The notes under the pieces are model-generated. The model worked only from the letters and a program-made list of their open reading frames with translations, was not told where the DNA came from and did no database searches. The translations under genes were made by a program, and so were the position numbers. From Oxalobacteraceae bacterium OTU3CAMAD1 (GTDB taxonomy: Bacteria; Pseudomonadota; Gammaproteobacteria; Burkholderiales; Burkholderiaceae_D), in the NCBI GenBank assembly GCA_024123915.1, contig CP099650.1, forward strand, positions 372,001 to 436,000: a stretch of DNA of 64,000 bases. The letters run 5' to 3'. Every line of letters starts with the position of its first letter. The stretch's first letter is position 1. Shown here one piece after another: positions 14,630 through 24,863 of this stretch.

Positions 14630-17600
14630 TTAATAACTGTCGCCGTCCTGGCGCGCGACCAGGCGCTCCAGCGGCGCCTTGCCGACCAGCCAGAAGATCA
14701 GCGGCGTCAGCAGCGTATCGAGCAAGGTCGAGCTGATCAGTCCACCGAAGATGACGACCGCGACCGGGTGCAGGATTTCCTTGCCGGGCGCGTCCGCCGC
14801 CAGCAGCAGCGGCACCAGCGCGAAGGCCGCCACCAGCGCGGTCATCAGCACCGGGGTCAGGCGCTCGAGCGAACCGCGTCGTATCATCGGCCAGCCGAAG
14901 GTCTCGCCCTCGAACTTGCACAGGTTGACGTAGTGGCTGATTTTCAGGATACCGTTGCGCGTGGCGATACCGGCCAGCGTGATGAAGCCGACCATCGACG
15001 CCACCGACAGCGAGACGCCGGCGATCCACATCGCGGCCACGCTGCCGACCAGCGCCAGCGGAATATTGCCCATGATGACCAGCGCCAGCACGCCGGAGCG
15101 GTAGCGCGTGTACAGCACCAGGTAGATCAGCAACAGCGACGCCAGCGACAGGCCGACGATCAGGCGCTGCGCCCGCTCCTGCGCCTGGAACTGGCCTTCG
15201 ATGCTGATGAAGTAGCCGCCCGGCAGCGCCGTCTTCGCGACCGCTTGCCGCACGTCGCCGATGATGCGCGACATGTTCGAGCCGTCGGTATTGGCGTAGA
15301 CGACGATGCGGCGGCGGCCGTTCTCGCGGCCGATCTGGTTGGGACCGTCGCTTTCCTCTATGGCCGCGATGCTGGACAACGGTATCGGGCCGGGGGGGCT
15401 GTCCAGCATCAGGCGCTCGAGGTCTTGCGGCGTGCGGTCAACGTCGGCCAGCCGCACCACCAGATCGAAGCGGCGCGCGCCGTCGATGACCTGCGTTACG
15501 CGCGTTCCCTCCGACATGGCTTCGATGGCGGCGAGCACCTGGCCCGTGGCGAGGCCGGCCTGCGCGGCCTTGCGGTAGTCGACCCGCACCGTGATTTGCG
15601 GAATCAGCACCTGCCGCTCGACGGACAGGTCGACCAGGCCCGTCACGCCGGCGAGGCGCGCGCGCAAGGCGTCGGCCAGGCCGCGCAGGGTGTCGAGGTC
15701 GTCTCCATAGATCTTCACCGCCACCTGCGCGCGCACGCCGGACAGCAAATGGTCCAGCCGGTGCGAAATCGGCTGGCCGATCGCCACCGACGCGGGGATC
15801 GACGACAACTGGGCGCGTATCGCGGCCATGACCTGCTCGCGCGTGCGTTCGGAAGGTTCCAGGTCGACATCGAGCTCGGAGGAGTGCACGCCTTCCGCAT
15901 GCTCGTCCAGCTCGGCGCGGCCGGTTCGGCGGCCCACGTTGATCACCTCTGGCACGGCCTGGATCAGCGTCTCGGCCAGCGCGCCGAGGCGGTTGGCCTC
16001 GGCCAGCGAGGTACCCGGCGTGAAGGTCATCCCCATGACCAGCGACCCCTCGTTGAAGGCCGGCAGGAAAGCACGCGGGAAGAACGGCACCGACGCCGCC
16101 GCCACGATGACGGCGATCACGGCCGCCGCCAGCAGCGGACGCACCCTTGGCAGCGACCAGTCCAGCAAGCGGCCGTCCCACGCCTTGAGGCGACGCACCA
16201 GCGGGCTGTCGTCATGCCGCAGTGCCTTCATTTTAGGCAGCAAGTACATGGCCAGCACCGGCGTGACCGTCATCGACACCAGCATGGACGCCAGGATCGA
16301 AGCGATATAAGCGATGCCGAGCGGCGCGAACAGCCGGCCCTCGATGCCGGGCAGGGCGAACAGCGGCACGAACACCAGCACCACGATGATGGTCGCGTAG
16401 ACGATGCCCGAGCGCACCTCCACCGAGGCGCGCCAGATGGTTTCCAGCACCGACGTGCCTTCGGCGCGCTGCTTGAGCCGTCGCACGATGTTCTCGACAT
16501 CGACCACGGCGTCGTCGACCAGTTCGCCGATGGCGATCGCCAGCCCGCCCAGGGTCATCACGTTGATGGACTGGCCGAGCAGATGGAAGGCCAGCGCCGT
16601 GACGCCCAGCGACAACGGAATGGCGACTAGCGAGATGGCCGTGGTGCGGGCGCTGAGCAGGAAGGCGAACAGCACCACTGCGACCAGGATGGCGCCGTCG
16701 CGCAGCGCCTCGACCACGTTGCCGATGGATGACTCGATGAAGTCCGCCTGCCGGAACAACACCACCGGCGCGGCCAGTCCGGCCGGCAAGCCCTGCTTGA
16801 GTTCAGCGAGGGCGGTCTCGATGTCCTGCGTCAGACGCACGGTGTCGCCGGTCGGCTGTTTCTGCACGCTCAGGATGACGGCCGGGCGGCCGTTCATGCC
16901 GGCGTCGCCGCGCTTGAAGGCGGGCGCGTAGCGGACGTTCGCCACTTGCTCCAGCAACACCGGCGCACCGTTGCGGTAGGCCACCGCCAGCCCCTTGACG
17001 TCGTCCAGGCGGTTGGTGCGGCCCAGGTTGCGGATCAGGTATTCGCGGTTGTTCAAATCGATGAAGCCGCCGCTGGTGTTGCTGGCGAAGCCCTGCAAGG
17101 CGCCGGTGACCTGCGGCAGCGATACGCCGAACTGGGCCATGCGCGCCGTGTCCGGCTCCACGCGCAGCTGGCGCACCTCGCCGCCGATCGGAATGACCTG
17201 CGACACGCCGGGTATCGACAGTAGCCGTGGCCGCAGTACGAAGTCGGCGTACTCCCTGGCCTTCATCGGATCGGTCTTTTGCAGATCGATGGGCAGCGCG
17301 ATCAGCATGATCTCGCCCATGATCGACGATACCGGCCCCATCACCGGCGCCAGCTGGCCGGGTAACTGCTCCTTGACCAGCGCCAGCCGTTCCGCCACCA
17401 GCTGGCGGTTGCGGTAGATGTCCGTGCCCCAGTCGAACTCGGCGTAGACGATGGACAGTCCCACGCCCGACACGGAACGCACCCGCGTCACGCCCGGCAT
17501 GCCGTTCAAGGTGTTTTCGATGGGGAACGAGACGATCTGCTCGACCTCCTCCGGCGCCATGCCGCCGGCCTCGGTGAGCACCGTCACCACCGGCTTGTTG

Positions 17601-17725
17601 AGGTCGGGGAAAACGTCGACCGGCGTGCGCGAGGCCGTCACGGCGCCGTACAGCATCAGCATGGCCGCCGCCGCCAGCACCAGCAGCCGGTTGTTCAGAC
17701 TAAAACGTACGATAGCGTTGAACAT
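14630..17725 (-). CDS. Heavy-metal efflux RND pump, CzcA/CusA family
   Basis: This 1031-aa inner-membrane transporter drives metal ions out using the proton gradient, together with the adaptor and outer-membrane channel encoded upstream. It has 12 membrane helices, two large periplasmic loops and the family N-terminus ([15 protein letters not shown]). The helix-4 signature reads [15 protein letters not shown]. That differs from the DFG...VDGAVVMVEN form of the classical Co/Zn/Cd pump CzcA and from the Cu/Ag pump form, so the cation is uncertain. It begins seven bases after the adaptor stop. Length fits the family (about 1030-1070). Confidence 0.93.
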   Translation of the reverse strand: MFNAIVRFSLNNRLLVLAAAAMLMLYGAVTASRTPVDVFPDLNKPVVTVLTEAGGMAPEEVEQIVSFPIENTLNGMPGVTRVRSVSGVGLSIVYAEFDWGTDIYRNRQLVAERLALVKEQLPGQLAPVMGPVSSIMGEIMLIALPIDLQKTDPMKAREYADFVLRPRLLSIPGVSQVIPIGGEVRQLRVEPDTARMAQFGVSLPQVTGALQGFASNTSGGFIDLNNREYLIRNLGRTNRLDDVKGLAVAYRNGAPVLLEQVANVRYAPAFKRGDAGMNGRPAVILSVQKQPTGDTVRLTQDIETALAELKQGLPAGLAAPVVLFRQADFIESSIGNVVEALRDGAILVAVVLFAFLLSARTTAISLVAIPLSLGVTALAFHLLGQSINVMTLGGLAIAIGELVDDAVVDVENIVRRLKQRAEGTSVLETIWRASVEVRSGIVYATIIVVLVFVPLFALPGIEGRLFAPLGIAYIASILASMLVSMTVTPVLAMYLLPKMKALRHDDSPLVRRLKAWDGRLLDWSLPRVRPLLAAAVIAVIVAAASVPFFPRAFLPAFNEGSLVMGMTFTPGTSLAEANRLGALAETLIQAVPEVINVGRRTGRAELDEHAEGVHSSELDVDLEPSERTREQVMAAIRAQLSSIPASVAIGQPISHRLDHLLSGVRAQVAVKIYGDDLDTLRGLADALRARLAGVTGLVDLSVERQVLIPQITVRVDYRKAAQAGLATGQVLAAIEAMSEGTRVTQVIDGARRFDLVVRLADVDRTPQDLERLMLDSPPGPIPLSSIAAIEESDGPNQIGRENGRRRIVVYANTDGSNMSRIIGDVRQAVAKTALPGGYFISIEGQFQAQERAQRLIVGLSLASLLLIYLVLYTRYRSGVLALVIMGNIPLALVGSVAAMWIAGVSLSVASMVGFITLAGIATRNGILKISHYVNLCKFEGETFGWPMIRRGSLERLTPVLMTALVAAFALVPLLLAADAPGKEILHPVAVVIFGGLISSTLLDTLLTPLIFWLVGKAPLERLVARQDGDSY

Positions 17726-17732
17726 GGCGGCC

Positions 17733-18848
17733 CTAGCGGATCTGGTTGATCAGCGAACCGCCCGACACCACCACCCGGTTCTCCGGACTCAGGCCCTTCG
17801 TGATGACCACCGTGCGCGCGTCCAGCGGCTGCGCCTCGACCGGCTGGGCGATGAAGCGCATGGCGCCGGACTTGATCCACACCACCGTCTCGTTGGCGGG
17901 ATTGCGCGCCAGCGCCTGGGCCGGCAGGGCGATTCCCTTGACCGAGGTGCGCAGTTTGACCAGCACCGTCACCGGCTGCCCGACGGCCAGCGGCAGGGCC
18001 GGGCCTTGGGCGCGGAAGGTGATCGGCACTGCGCCGTCGCGCAGGCTGCGGGCGCCGCCGAGCACGCTCAGGCGCGCCGTGGGTGCGGCGGGCAGGCTGG
18101 CGCTGTCGATGCGGCCGGCGAGCGCCACGTCGGTCGACAGCGCCTCCACCAGCAGCCGGGCGGGATCGACGATCTCGAACAGGATGTCGCGTATGTCGAC
18201 GATCTGCCCGGCGAGCACCTGCGCCGAGGCGACGATGCCATCGGCCGGGGCCACCAGCGCCTCGCTGCCGCGCACCGAGGCACCGATGGCCTTCTCACGG
18301 CCGGCGATGCTGGCCAGCTCGGCCTTGGCGGCGTCGATTTCCCTGGCCGGCACCGTACCTTCCAGCGACTCCAGGCGGACGACCTTGCGCTCGGCCAGCG
18401 CGCGCATGGCGCGCAGGTCGGCCAGCGCAGCCTCCTGGCTGCCGCGCTCGAACGCGCTGGACACCGGCCGCAGCCGCGCCAGCACCTGGCCCTTGCGCAC
18501 GGCCTGGCCCGCCACTGGGAAACCCTGCGGGACGGCTTCGATGCGGCCGGCGAACGGCGCCTGCACGCGGCCGCCGGCGTTGGGGTCGATGACCACGCGG
18601 CCGTTGAGCTGCGCGGTGAGCGGATGCGCGGCCTCGGTCACTTTCAACGTGCGGATTTCCATGCGGCGCTGCGCCAGCTTGGGCACGTGGACGCTGCCGT
18701 CCGGCAAACGCGCCAGGCCGCTGGTGGCGGGTGTGGCCTGGCCGTCGAGATGCTCGCCGTTGGGGCCGTGCGCGCCGGGAGAGGCGAACGCCGGCATGGC
18801 GGTGAGGATGGCGGCGGCCGCCAGGACGGTGAGTAGTTTGTTCATCAT
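17733..18848 (-). CDS. RND efflux periplasmic adaptor (CzcB-like membrane fusion protein)
   Basis: This 371-aa protein has a signal peptide (about 1-22), the segment [13 protein letters not shown] at the mature N-terminus, then barrel-sandwich, coiled-coil hairpin (about 150-200, [18 protein letters not shown] heptads) and beta-barrel domains of the HlyD/CzcB family. It should bridge the inner-membrane pump and the TolC-like channel. The start at 18848 (tandem ATGATG) overlaps the stop of the preceding gene; GGGGA lies upstream. The His-bearing N-terminal segment is almost identical in the neighbouring 186-aa protein. Confidence 0.9.
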   Translation of the reverse strand: MMNKLLTVLAAAAILTAMPAFASPGAHGPNGEHLDGQATPATSGLARLPDGSVHVPKLAQRRMEIRTLKVTEAAHPLTAQLNGRVVIDPNAGGRVQAPFAGRIEAVPQGFPVAGQAVRKGQVLARLRPVSSAFERGSQEAALADLRAMRALAERKVVRLESLEGTVPAREIDAAKAELASIAGREKAIGASVRGSEALVAPADGIVASAQVLAGQIVDIRDILFEIVDPARLLVEALSTDVALAGRIDSASLPAAPTARLSVLGGARSLRDGAVPITFRAQGPALPLAVGQPVTVLVKLRTSVKGIALPAQALARNPANETVVWIKSGAMRFIAQPVEAQPLDARTVVITKGLSPENRVVVSGGSLINQIR

Positions 18849-19405
18849 GCATTTCCCCGGGTGAATGGGCGGCGGCGCGCACGGGCGACGATGAAGGCCG
18901 GCACGGCCAGCGCCGGGATCGCTAACAGCCACCACCAGCGCCAGCGGCCGCCGTGATCGTCGTGATCGTCATGGGCGGCGGCGGTGACCTCCAGGGTGCC
19001 TTCCAGCAGATCGCTTTCGCCGCCGGCCACGAAAGTGAACAGCAGCGCGTGCTTGCCCGGCGCGGCCAGGGCTTTAAGGAACTTTTCGTCGTCGATGGCG
19101 TAGTCGCCGATGTCGTTATGGAACTTGGCTTGCGCCTTCATATCCTTGTATTGCACCTCAAGTTTGCCGTTGAGCACCGGTTCGTTGGTGTCGTAGCGGT
19201 CGATCAGGATCGACAGTTCGCCGCCGGACAGGTTGCCCACCAGCTCGAATAGTTCGCTGAATGTTTCGACCCTTGGCGCGGTGCCGGTGGCCGAACTCGT
19301 GGCGGGACCGTCGAGGTGCTCGCCGTTGGGGCCGTGGGCGCCGGGGGCCGCCAGCGCCGGCAGCGCCAAGGCCAGTAACAACAGGGCGGATAAAAGTCGC
19401 TTCAT
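18845..19405 (-). CDS. Membrane-anchored periplasmic protein between czcC and czcB
   Basis: This 186-aa protein has a signal peptide (about 1-19), then [13 protein letters not shown] exactly as in the adaptor, a beta-sandwich-like domain (about 45-145), a His/Asp patch (AHDDHDDHGG), one C-terminal membrane helix (about 160-177) and a basic tail. It looks like a periplasmic metal-handling domain tethered to the inner membrane. Its ATG overlaps the stop of the channel gene (ATGA) and its own stop overlaps the adaptor start, so the three are tightly co-translated. No named family was recognised. Confidence 0.7.
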   Translation of the reverse strand: MKRLLSALLLLALALPALAAPGAHGPNGEHLDGPATSSATGTAPRVETFSELFELVGNLSGGELSILIDRYDTNEPVLNGKLEVQYKDMKAQAKFHNDIGDYAIDDEKFLKALAAPGKHALLFTFVAGGESDLLEGTLEVTAAAHDDHDDHGGRWRWWWLLAIPALAVPAFIVARARRRPFTRGNA

Positions 19406-20631
19406 GGCAGTATTCCTAAGACTTGATTGAGTTGGGCATGAGCCATTCCGAGCGCGACGCGCTGCTGGCGCACCGCGACGTCGGCCTCATGGCTCAAGGT
19501 GCGCGAGCGCAGCAGTTCGGCCAGGCCGCGCTCGCCCTGCTTGAAGGCTTTTTCGAACAGGGCCGTGTGTTCGCGCATCAGCGCGGCCCTGGCCGTCGCC
19601 GTCTGCAACGCTTCCCGGGCGTACTCCAGTTGGCTGCGCGCCTGGGACTGCTCGATGGCGATGGATGCGCGTGCTTCGTTCAGTTCGGCGGCGGCGGTGG
19701 CAAACTGGGTCGCGGCCAGCGTCTCGGCCGGCCGGTTGCGCATGTTGCCGCCCAGCGGGATGTGCACGGCGATGCCGATGCTGCGGTCCGCGCTCGTGGT
19801 GGCGCTGTCCCGTTCGCGCCGCATCGACAGCGCCACAGTGGGCGCGCCCTGGACGCTTGCGGAGGCCAGGCCGACGGCGGCGCGGGCGCGTTGCTCGGAG
19901 GCTTCGGCCGCCCGCAGCCGCGCGTGGTCCGCCACCGCAGGTTGGGTCGGCGGCTCCTGCTCCGGCTCCAGCGAGGGAAGCTCGGCCACGCCGGTCAGCA
20001 GCTGGAAACGGGCCATCGCTTCGCGCAGGCGGCCCCGTGCCTGGCTGATTTCGCCCTGTGCGGCGAGCACTTCCTGGTCGGCCAGCAAGCCGTCGCTACG
20101 CGCCATGTCGCCGGCCGCGACACGGCGGCGCACTTCGTCGCGCAAATCTTCCAGATGATGCAGATGGCCTTCCTTCTCGGCCAGCAATTCGCGCGCGGCC
20201 GCCGTCTCCCACAGGCGGGCCCTTACCGCGCCGGCCACTTCAAGCCGGGCGCGGTGCAGTTGGGCCTGGACTTCGTCCGTGCTGCGCGCCGCTAGTTGCT
20301 GACGGGCGGATTGCTGCCCTGGCAGCAGCACCGGGGCGGCAACGGAGATTTCGGTTTCGTGCTGGGCGCGGTCGCCGGTCCAGCGGCCGGAGCGCTCGGA
20401 CAGGCCCAACGTCGGCGCGCCGGCCAGCCAGGACTGCGCCACGGCGCGGCCGGCGGAGGCCTCGTCCTGGCGCGCGTCCAGGGTTCTGGCGGCAACCGAA
20501 CGTTGCCAGGCCAGCTCGACTAGGGCGGCCAAGGTGGGGCCGGCGGCCGGGGCGATCGGCTCGGCCGTGGTCAACAATGGGAAAGACAGTACAACGCCGG
20601 CAATCAATGCCGGCCAGCGCACGGTGCGCAT
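19402..20631 (-). CDS. TolC-family outer-membrane efflux channel (CzcC-like)
   Basis: This 409-aa protein has a signal peptide and two repeated alpha-helical OEP domains with long Ala/Glu/Arg-rich coiled coils (for example about 100-200 and 300-395), typical of CzcC/TolC channels that complete tripartite metal efflux. The start at 20631 is preferred because AAGGAG lies at the right distance; the frame extends ten codons further upstream without a site. It follows the CzcI-like gene and precedes the anchored protein with a four-base overlap. Confidence 0.88.
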   Translation of the reverse strand: MRTVRWPALIAGVVLSFPLLTTAEPIAPAAGPTLAALVELAWQRSVAARTLDARQDEASAGRAVAQSWLAGAPTLGLSERSGRWTGDRAQHETEISVAAPVLLPGQQSARQQLAARSTDEVQAQLHRARLEVAGAVRARLWETAAARELLAEKEGHLHHLEDLRDEVRRRVAAGDMARSDGLLADQEVLAAQGEISQARGRLREAMARFQLLTGVAELPSLEPEQEPPTQPAVADHARLRAAEASEQRARAAVGLASASVQGAPTVALSMRRERDSATTSADRSIGIAVHIPLGGNMRNRPAETLAATQFATAAAELNEARASIAIEQSQARSQLEYAREALQTATARAALMREHTALFEKAFKQGERGLAELLRSRTLSHEADVAVRQQRVALGMAHAQLNQVLGILP

Positions 20632-20735
20632 GGCAACTCCTTCGGTGAATGAATTCTTCACCGAGGGGCGACGCGCATCAAGCGCGGCTGGTCATCGCAA
20701 TAAGTGTAAAGACGAGCGAAATCCCCCTCGGCAGC

Positions 20736-21092
20736 CTAGCCGAGGGTGGTTGCCGGAGGTCTGTGGGGACATTCCAGGAGCGGGTCCGGGATGCGGGTGG
20801 CGGCATCGGCCACCACGCTGCTCACCAGTTGTTCCGGCGCGACGGGAATGACTGGCATCGCAATATGCACCGGTTGGGGGGATGCCGGATGATCCAGCAT
20901 GTGATCGGCGGATTCGCCGGATTCGTCGTAGTGGACGGAGCCGTCGTCCTCATGATGATGGGCGACCTGCTCGTCATGCTCGATTTGGTGCGCGATGGTG
21001 GTGTTTCCTCCGCTCAGCAGATCGCCCCACTGCATGGCGAAGCCATACAGCGGAAGGCACATCAGCAGGCAGATACCAATGATTCGTCGCAC
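20736..21092 (-). CDS. CzcI-like His/Asp-rich small periplasmic protein, first gene of the efflux operon
   Basis: This 118-aa protein starts at a GTG with GAGGAA seven bases upstream. It has a signal peptide (about 1-19), then a mature region rich in His, Asp and Glu (IEHDEQVAHHHEDD and later HMLDHP), which should bind divalent metal. Short proteins of this kind (CzcI) open czc operons in Cupriavidus and relatives and modulate expression. The resemblance is in position, size and composition; sequence identity to CzcI was not checked. It ends about 105 bases before the channel gene. Confidence 0.65.
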   Translation of the reverse strand: MRRIIGICLLMCLPLYGFAMQWGDLLSGGNTTIAHQIEHDEQVAHHHEDDGSVHYDESGESADHMLDHPASPQPVHIAMPVIPVAPEQLVSSVVADAATRIPDPLLECPHRPPATTLG

Positions 21093-21115
21093 GGGGAATT
21101 CCTCGAAGTGAGTAA

Positions 21116-21134
21116 ATTATAGCAGCAGGCCTGC
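21116..21134 (-). promoter_or_regulatory. Promoter -10 and palindrome for the efflux operon
   Basis: On the minus strand a perfect TATAAT (21121 to 21116) lies 24 bases before the GTG of the CzcI-like gene. Just upstream of it is the palindrome GCAGGCCTGC (21125-21134), placed where a metal regulator could bind between -35 and -10. No good -35 was found. No metal regulator gene is adjacent. Confidence 0.4.
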
Positions 21135-21224
21135 CGACGTCGAGGCTTAGATTGACCTGTTACTATTTATGCCACGACCAGCAATTGCACGTAAAACATC
21201 GCTCGGAAGGAGTGCCAAATCGAC

Positions 21225-21812
21225 ATGATCATTGCGCCGAGAAGTGAATTGGAGGAGCGCCTGTGTCATATCGCGCGATCTTCTACATGGTTCATGGCGG
21301 CGTTGGGAACGGTGCGGGATTTGAAACTTCCGTCATGGTGCATCGGCGCGGGCGCGGTGCGCAATCTGGTGTGGGACGCCTTGCACGACTATTCGACGCC
21401 GTCGCAATTGCCCGACGTGGATGTCGCTTATTTTGACGCGTCCGATCTGGCGCCGGATACGGACGCGGACCTGCAGCGGCGCCTTCATGAAGCGACGCCC
21501 GGAATTCCTTGGGAAGTCACCAACCAGGCAGGAGTGCATCGATGGTTTGAAGCGTATTTCGGGCACGCGGTTGAGCCGCTTGCATCGCTTCCGGAAGCGG
21601 TCGCCTCGTGGCCGGAATATGCCACCTCCGTCGGTCTGTGCCTGAACCCGGATGACTCCATCGACGTGATCGCTCCGCACGGTTTGAACGATCTTTTCAA
21701 TTGCGTGGTGCGCCGCAATCCGACGCGGGTTAGCATGGAAACATATCGTCTGCGCGTCGAGCAGAAAAACTATGCGTTGCGCTGGCCGCGTGTGACGGTA
21801 GTACACGGTTAG
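21225..21812 (+). CDS. Nucleotidyltransferase-family protein (DUF925-like)
   Basis: This 195-aa protein carries GAGAVRNLVWD and LPDVDVAYFD, the GxxxxRN and DxD-like motifs of the bacterial DUF925/COG3575 nucleotidyltransferase family. It also has the family middle phrase WEVTNQAGVHRWF and the tail RVEQKNYALRWPRV. The two Asp of DVDVAYFD are the likely metal ligands. The substrate of this family is not known. It is divergent from the efflux operon, with GGAAGGAG about twelve bases upstream, a rather long spacing. Confidence 0.8.
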   Translation: MIIAPRSELEERLCHIARSSTWFMAALGTVRDLKLPSWCIGAGAVRNLVWDALHDYSTPSQLPDVDVAYFDASDLAPDTDADLQRRLHEATPGIPWEVTNQAGVHRWFEAYFGHAVEPLASLPEAVASWPEYATSVGLCLNPDDSIDVIAPHGLNDLFNCVVRRNPTRVSMETYRLRVEQKNYALRWPRVTVVHG

Positions 21813-21851
21813 CGTTTTCGATGGCGAACGGCCCAAGGGGAGGCCAGCACC

Positions 21852-22394
21852 CTACTTCCCATGCCCGGCAACCAGGGAAACCGTGGTCTTCACGCCATCG
21901 AGCCCTGTTTGGCCGGCGATGTTGTCCACTTCGATAACGTATTTACCTTCCGGGAGATCCAGCCTACCCACGGTTCTGGCCTTTCGGAAGGGGTCCGCCG
22001 CTGAGTAAATGATACAAAGCGAGTTGAACACCTTGTCCATCGTGACATTGCCGCTTATTTTTTCGCGCACCAGTACATGAATGGGAATGGGCCGCCCCAA
22101 TCCGGTTCTTTGTGCCAAGGGAATGTCCGCGTAATCGCGTTCGCAATTTGCATCGTAGCGCTCCCCCGCTACCTCATCGCTACGAATGGAAGCCGCCGAT
22201 GGAAATTCAAAACCAATCTCCAGGAAATATAGCTTACTTACCGGCACGTTGAATTCTTTGACAAGGCTCGCTCCCGCTTGTTGCAACGGGAGCGATTCAT
22301 CCTGAAACAGCGGCGGAAAAACACACAGACCCGAAGCAAACATTATCAAGCCGATGACCGGTTTCTGGCAGAGCGAATACGTGAGCGGGTTCAT
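21852..22394 (-). CDS. DUF5625-like exported protein
   Basis: This 180-aa protein has an N-terminal hydrophobic segment (about 13-30, IGLIMFASGLCVFPPLF) and then a beta-rich domain with a PIPIHVLV...GNVTMDKVF core and a C-terminal GKYVIEVDNIAG strand pair. It resembles proteins labelled DUF5625, which look like small immunoglobulin-type domains of unknown role. The base composition is lower in G+C than its neighbours, which may mean transfer. It is convergent with the nucleotidyltransferase gene. Function unknown. Confidence 0.5.
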   Translation of the reverse strand: MNPLTYSLCQKPVIGLIMFASGLCVFPPLFQDESLPLQQAGASLVKEFNVPVSKLYFLEIGFEFPSAASIRSDEVAGERYDANCERDYADIPLAQRTGLGRPIPIHVLVREKISGNVTMDKVFNSLCIIYSAADPFRKARTVGRLDLPEGKYVIEVDNIAGQTGLDGVKTTVSLVAGHGK

Positions 22395-22553
22395 TTGATC
22401 AACACTCCAAGTGGGTAGCCGGTAGGGCCGGCGTCTGCCATAGCTCCTGGCATCATCAGTTTCCGTGTGCTACCGAGCATATGCGACGTGGTGCCAAGGA
22501 TACAATGTCTTGCCGCACCGCGCCGGTGATGATGGACCAACCGACCTTGCCCA

Positions 22554-23570
22554 ATGACAGCTACCGCTATCTCGCCCGACGCCCGTTTTTTCATCGCCCT
22601 CAATGCCGGCTCCGGCCATTCCGAGACCGAGGAACGCCGCACGACCATCGAATCGGTGCTGCGCGATGCTGGCCGGCAGTTTGAGTTGACCATCGTCGAC
22701 CAGCCGGACACCATCGACGAGATCGCCGGCCAGCTTGCCAGGCAAGCGGCCGACGCCGGCGGCGTGCTGGTGGCGGCCGGCGGCGACGGCACCATCAACG
22801 CGGTGGCGCGCCAGGCAATCAAGCACGGCTGCGCGTTCGGCGTGCTGCCGCAGGGCACCTTCAATTATTTCGGCCGCACCCACGGCATCCCGGAAGACCT
22901 GAGCGAGGCCGTGCATGCGCTGCTCGCCGCGCGTGTGCACCAGGTGCAGGCGGGAATGGTCAACGATCACGTGTTTTTGGTCAACGCCAGCATCGGCCTG
23001 TATCCGAAGATGCTGGAGGAGCGCGAGCAGGACAAGAAGCAGTTCGGCCGCAGCCGGCTGGTGGCGGCGCTGTCGGCGCTGAAAACCGTCTTGAGCCCGC
23101 ATCGTCGCCTGCGCCTGGTGCTGCAAATCGACGGCAAGCTGCAGCGGCTGCGCACGGCCACATTCTTCGTCGGGAACAATCGCCTGCAAATGGAGCAGGT
23201 CGGCATTCCGCCGATGAGCGCCGCCCTGGAAGACGGCCGGTTGGCGGCGGTGGCGCCCCGCACCAAAGGCAAGCTGGGGATATTGTGGTTGCTGCTGCAC
23301 GGTGCGCTGGGCCGCATGGGACAGCTGGACCAGGCCGACGAGCTGACCACCTTCAGTTTCAAGCAGATGCAGGTGAGGGTAAGGGGACGCAGGTTGTCGC
23401 GCCGCCGCCAGGTCAAGGTGGCTCTGGATGGAGAAGTGAGCCATATGGACAACCCGCTGGAGTTTCGCGTGATGGAGGAGCAGTTGCTGCTTTTGAAGCC
23501 GGATGCGACATGGGCGAAGGATGTCGAGGCGCCCCAGGATGAGCCGCCTGCCCTGGTGAATATCCGGTAG
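22554..23570 (+). CDS. Diacylglycerol kinase-family lipid kinase
   Basis: This 338-aa protein has an N-terminal DAGK catalytic domain with GGDGT at 76-80 (nucleotide binding) and the family motif LPQGTFNYFGRTHGIP, and a C-terminal beta-sandwich domain ending in the VALDGEVSHM strand. Soluble enzymes of this family (YegS, DgkB, BmrU) phosphorylate diacylglycerol, phosphatidylglycerol or related lipids with ATP. The exact lipid cannot be told. No clear ribosome-binding site precedes the ATG. It reads towards the membrane regulator gene, 87 bases away. Confidence 0.85.
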   Translation: MTATAISPDARFFIALNAGSGHSETEERRTTIESVLRDAGRQFELTIVDQPDTIDEIAGQLARQAADAGGVLVAAGGDGTINAVARQAIKHGCAFGVLPQGTFNYFGRTHGIPEDLSEAVHALLAARVHQVQAGMVNDHVFLVNASIGLYPKMLEEREQDKKQFGRSRLVAALSALKTVLSPHRRLRLVLQIDGKLQRLRTATFFVGNNRLQMEQVGIPPMSAALEDGRLAAVAPRTKGKLGILWLLLHGALGRMGQLDQADELTTFSFKQMQVRVRGRRLSRRRQVKVALDGEVSHMDNPLEFRVMEEQLLLLKPDATWAKDVEAPQDEPPALVNIR

Positions 23571-23657
23571 CGCAGCCCCGACACTTCGCCTGTTATGATG
23601 CGGGAGACCGCACCCGTCAAGAGGTGCGGCGCCGAGACAATTCCATACCCTACCTCT

Positions 23658-24863
23658 ATGCAAGAGTTCTATAAAAAGGCGCTGCTGGCGCTGATCTGCC
23701 TGCTCGCCGTGGACGCATTGCTGGCCGTTGTTTTTGTTTATCGGGCCTTTCCGACACAGACGTTATCGCGCGCACACGACAATGGCTACGGCTGGCATGG
23801 CGGAACGTTTTCCGACGTGGTCAGCGACGGAGCGTCGTCAGTGCGCCTGCACGACACGTCGCCCGACCGGCTGCGCTTCGACTTCAAGCTGAAGGACGTC
23901 GCCAAGTATCCTTTTGCCGCCGGCGACCTCAAACTCCGCGACGACAAGGGACGGCCGATCCAGGAGGATTGGTCGAAGTTCGATACCATTTCCTTCGTTG
24001 CCAAATGTTCATTGTCCACTGCCATGACGTTCGAGGTGTCCACCTTCGACGAGAAATTCTCCAAGCAAGGCTACTACGAGACTTACCGTCCACCCAGAAC
24101 TTACTTTTTGTGTAATGAGCAGGGCATGCGGGTGACGCTCGACCTGGCCCGGCTGCTGATTCCCGACTGGTGGTATTCCACGATGAGGCAGGACTTGACT
24201 CGCCAGGGCGATAAACTGGAGAGGGTAGGGAAAATCATGTTCGGCACCAGCGCGGCCACTCCGCTCAATGTCGATGTCCAGATCGATATCAGCGAACTGA
24301 CATTGCATGGCCGCGATTACAGCTACTTGGCCGCGCTGCTGGTCATTGTCCTGGCTGGATCGCTGGCATTCGGTGTTTGGTTTTTTCTGGCCTATTCCCG
24401 CGCGCTGCTGGCCAGCGTGGATTCAAAAGTGAAAATAAATTTGCCGTTGGTGGCCTATCGCCAGCTAACGCTGGAACCGTACAAGGACAAGGAGAAGGCG
24501 TCGGTCCTGCGATACATCGCCAGCGCTTATACCGATCCCGAACTGGACCTGGAAACCGTGGTGGAAGCGACCGGCGCGAACCGCCATAAAATCAATGAAC
24601 TGCTGAAATCGGAACTGGGCATGACGTTCACCAGTTACCTGAATAAATTGCGGCTGACCGAGGCATCCAGGCTGTTGATTGAAAAAAACAGCGCCGCCGT
24701 GTCGGAAATCGCTTATCTGGTTGGCTACGGGAATATTCCTTATTTTAATAAGCTGTTCAAAGAGGAATATGGCTGCACGCCGAAGTCATTCCGCATGCTT
24801 GCCGCCCAGCAGCGGCAACAGGAGCAGCCCGTCGACAGCGCGCCGTCGGAACCAGGCGCCTGA
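23658..24863 (+). CDS. Membrane-bound AraC-type regulator with periplasmic sensor domain
   Basis: This 401-aa protein has a membrane helix near the N-terminus (about 7-26), a periplasmic beta-rich domain (about 35-225), a second helix (about 232-255) and a cytoplasmic AraC helix-turn-helix pair (about 300-385; SEIAYLVGYGNIPYFNKLFKEEYG is the second helix region, here 24 residues shown as its pattern only: SEIAYLVGYG then YFNKLFKEEYG). It is a one-component transmembrane transcription factor. The start at 23658 gives a short cytoplasmic tail before the helix; the frame runs up to 23595, and neither start has a clear site. The xyloglucanase gene downstream is a likely target. The sensor resembles that of the diguanylate cyclase at 1636. 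Confidence 0.82.
   Translation: MQEFYKKALLALICLLAVDALLAVVFVYRAFPTQTLSRAHDNGYGWHGGTFSDVVSDGASSVRLHDTSPDRLRFDFKLKDVAKYPFAAGDLKLRDDKGRPIQEDWSKFDTISFVAKCSLSTAMTFEVSTFDEKFSKQGYYETYRPPRTYFLCNEQGMRVTLDLARLLIPDWWYSTMRQDLTRQGDKLERVGKIMFGTSAATPLNVDVQIDISELTLHGRDYSYLAALLVIVLAGSLAFGVWFFLAYSRALLASVDSKVKINLPLVAYRQLTLEPYKDKEKASVLRYIASAYTDPELDLETVVEATGANRHKINELLKSELGMTFTSYLNKLRLTEASRLLIEKNSAAVSEIAYLVGYGNIPYFNKLFKEEYGCTPKSFRMLAAQQRQQEQPVDSAPSEPGA

Noticed and set aside
14768..16630. 620-codon open frame on the strand opposite the RND pump gene
   Set aside because: Low-complexity Arg/Gln/His/Asp-rich translation with no family pattern; it is the mirror of a highly conserved GC-rich gene. The same applies to long frames opposite glmS (48414-50285), the c-di-GMP gene (7935-9899), the second GH74 (28967-31255) and antiporter (5227-6315).
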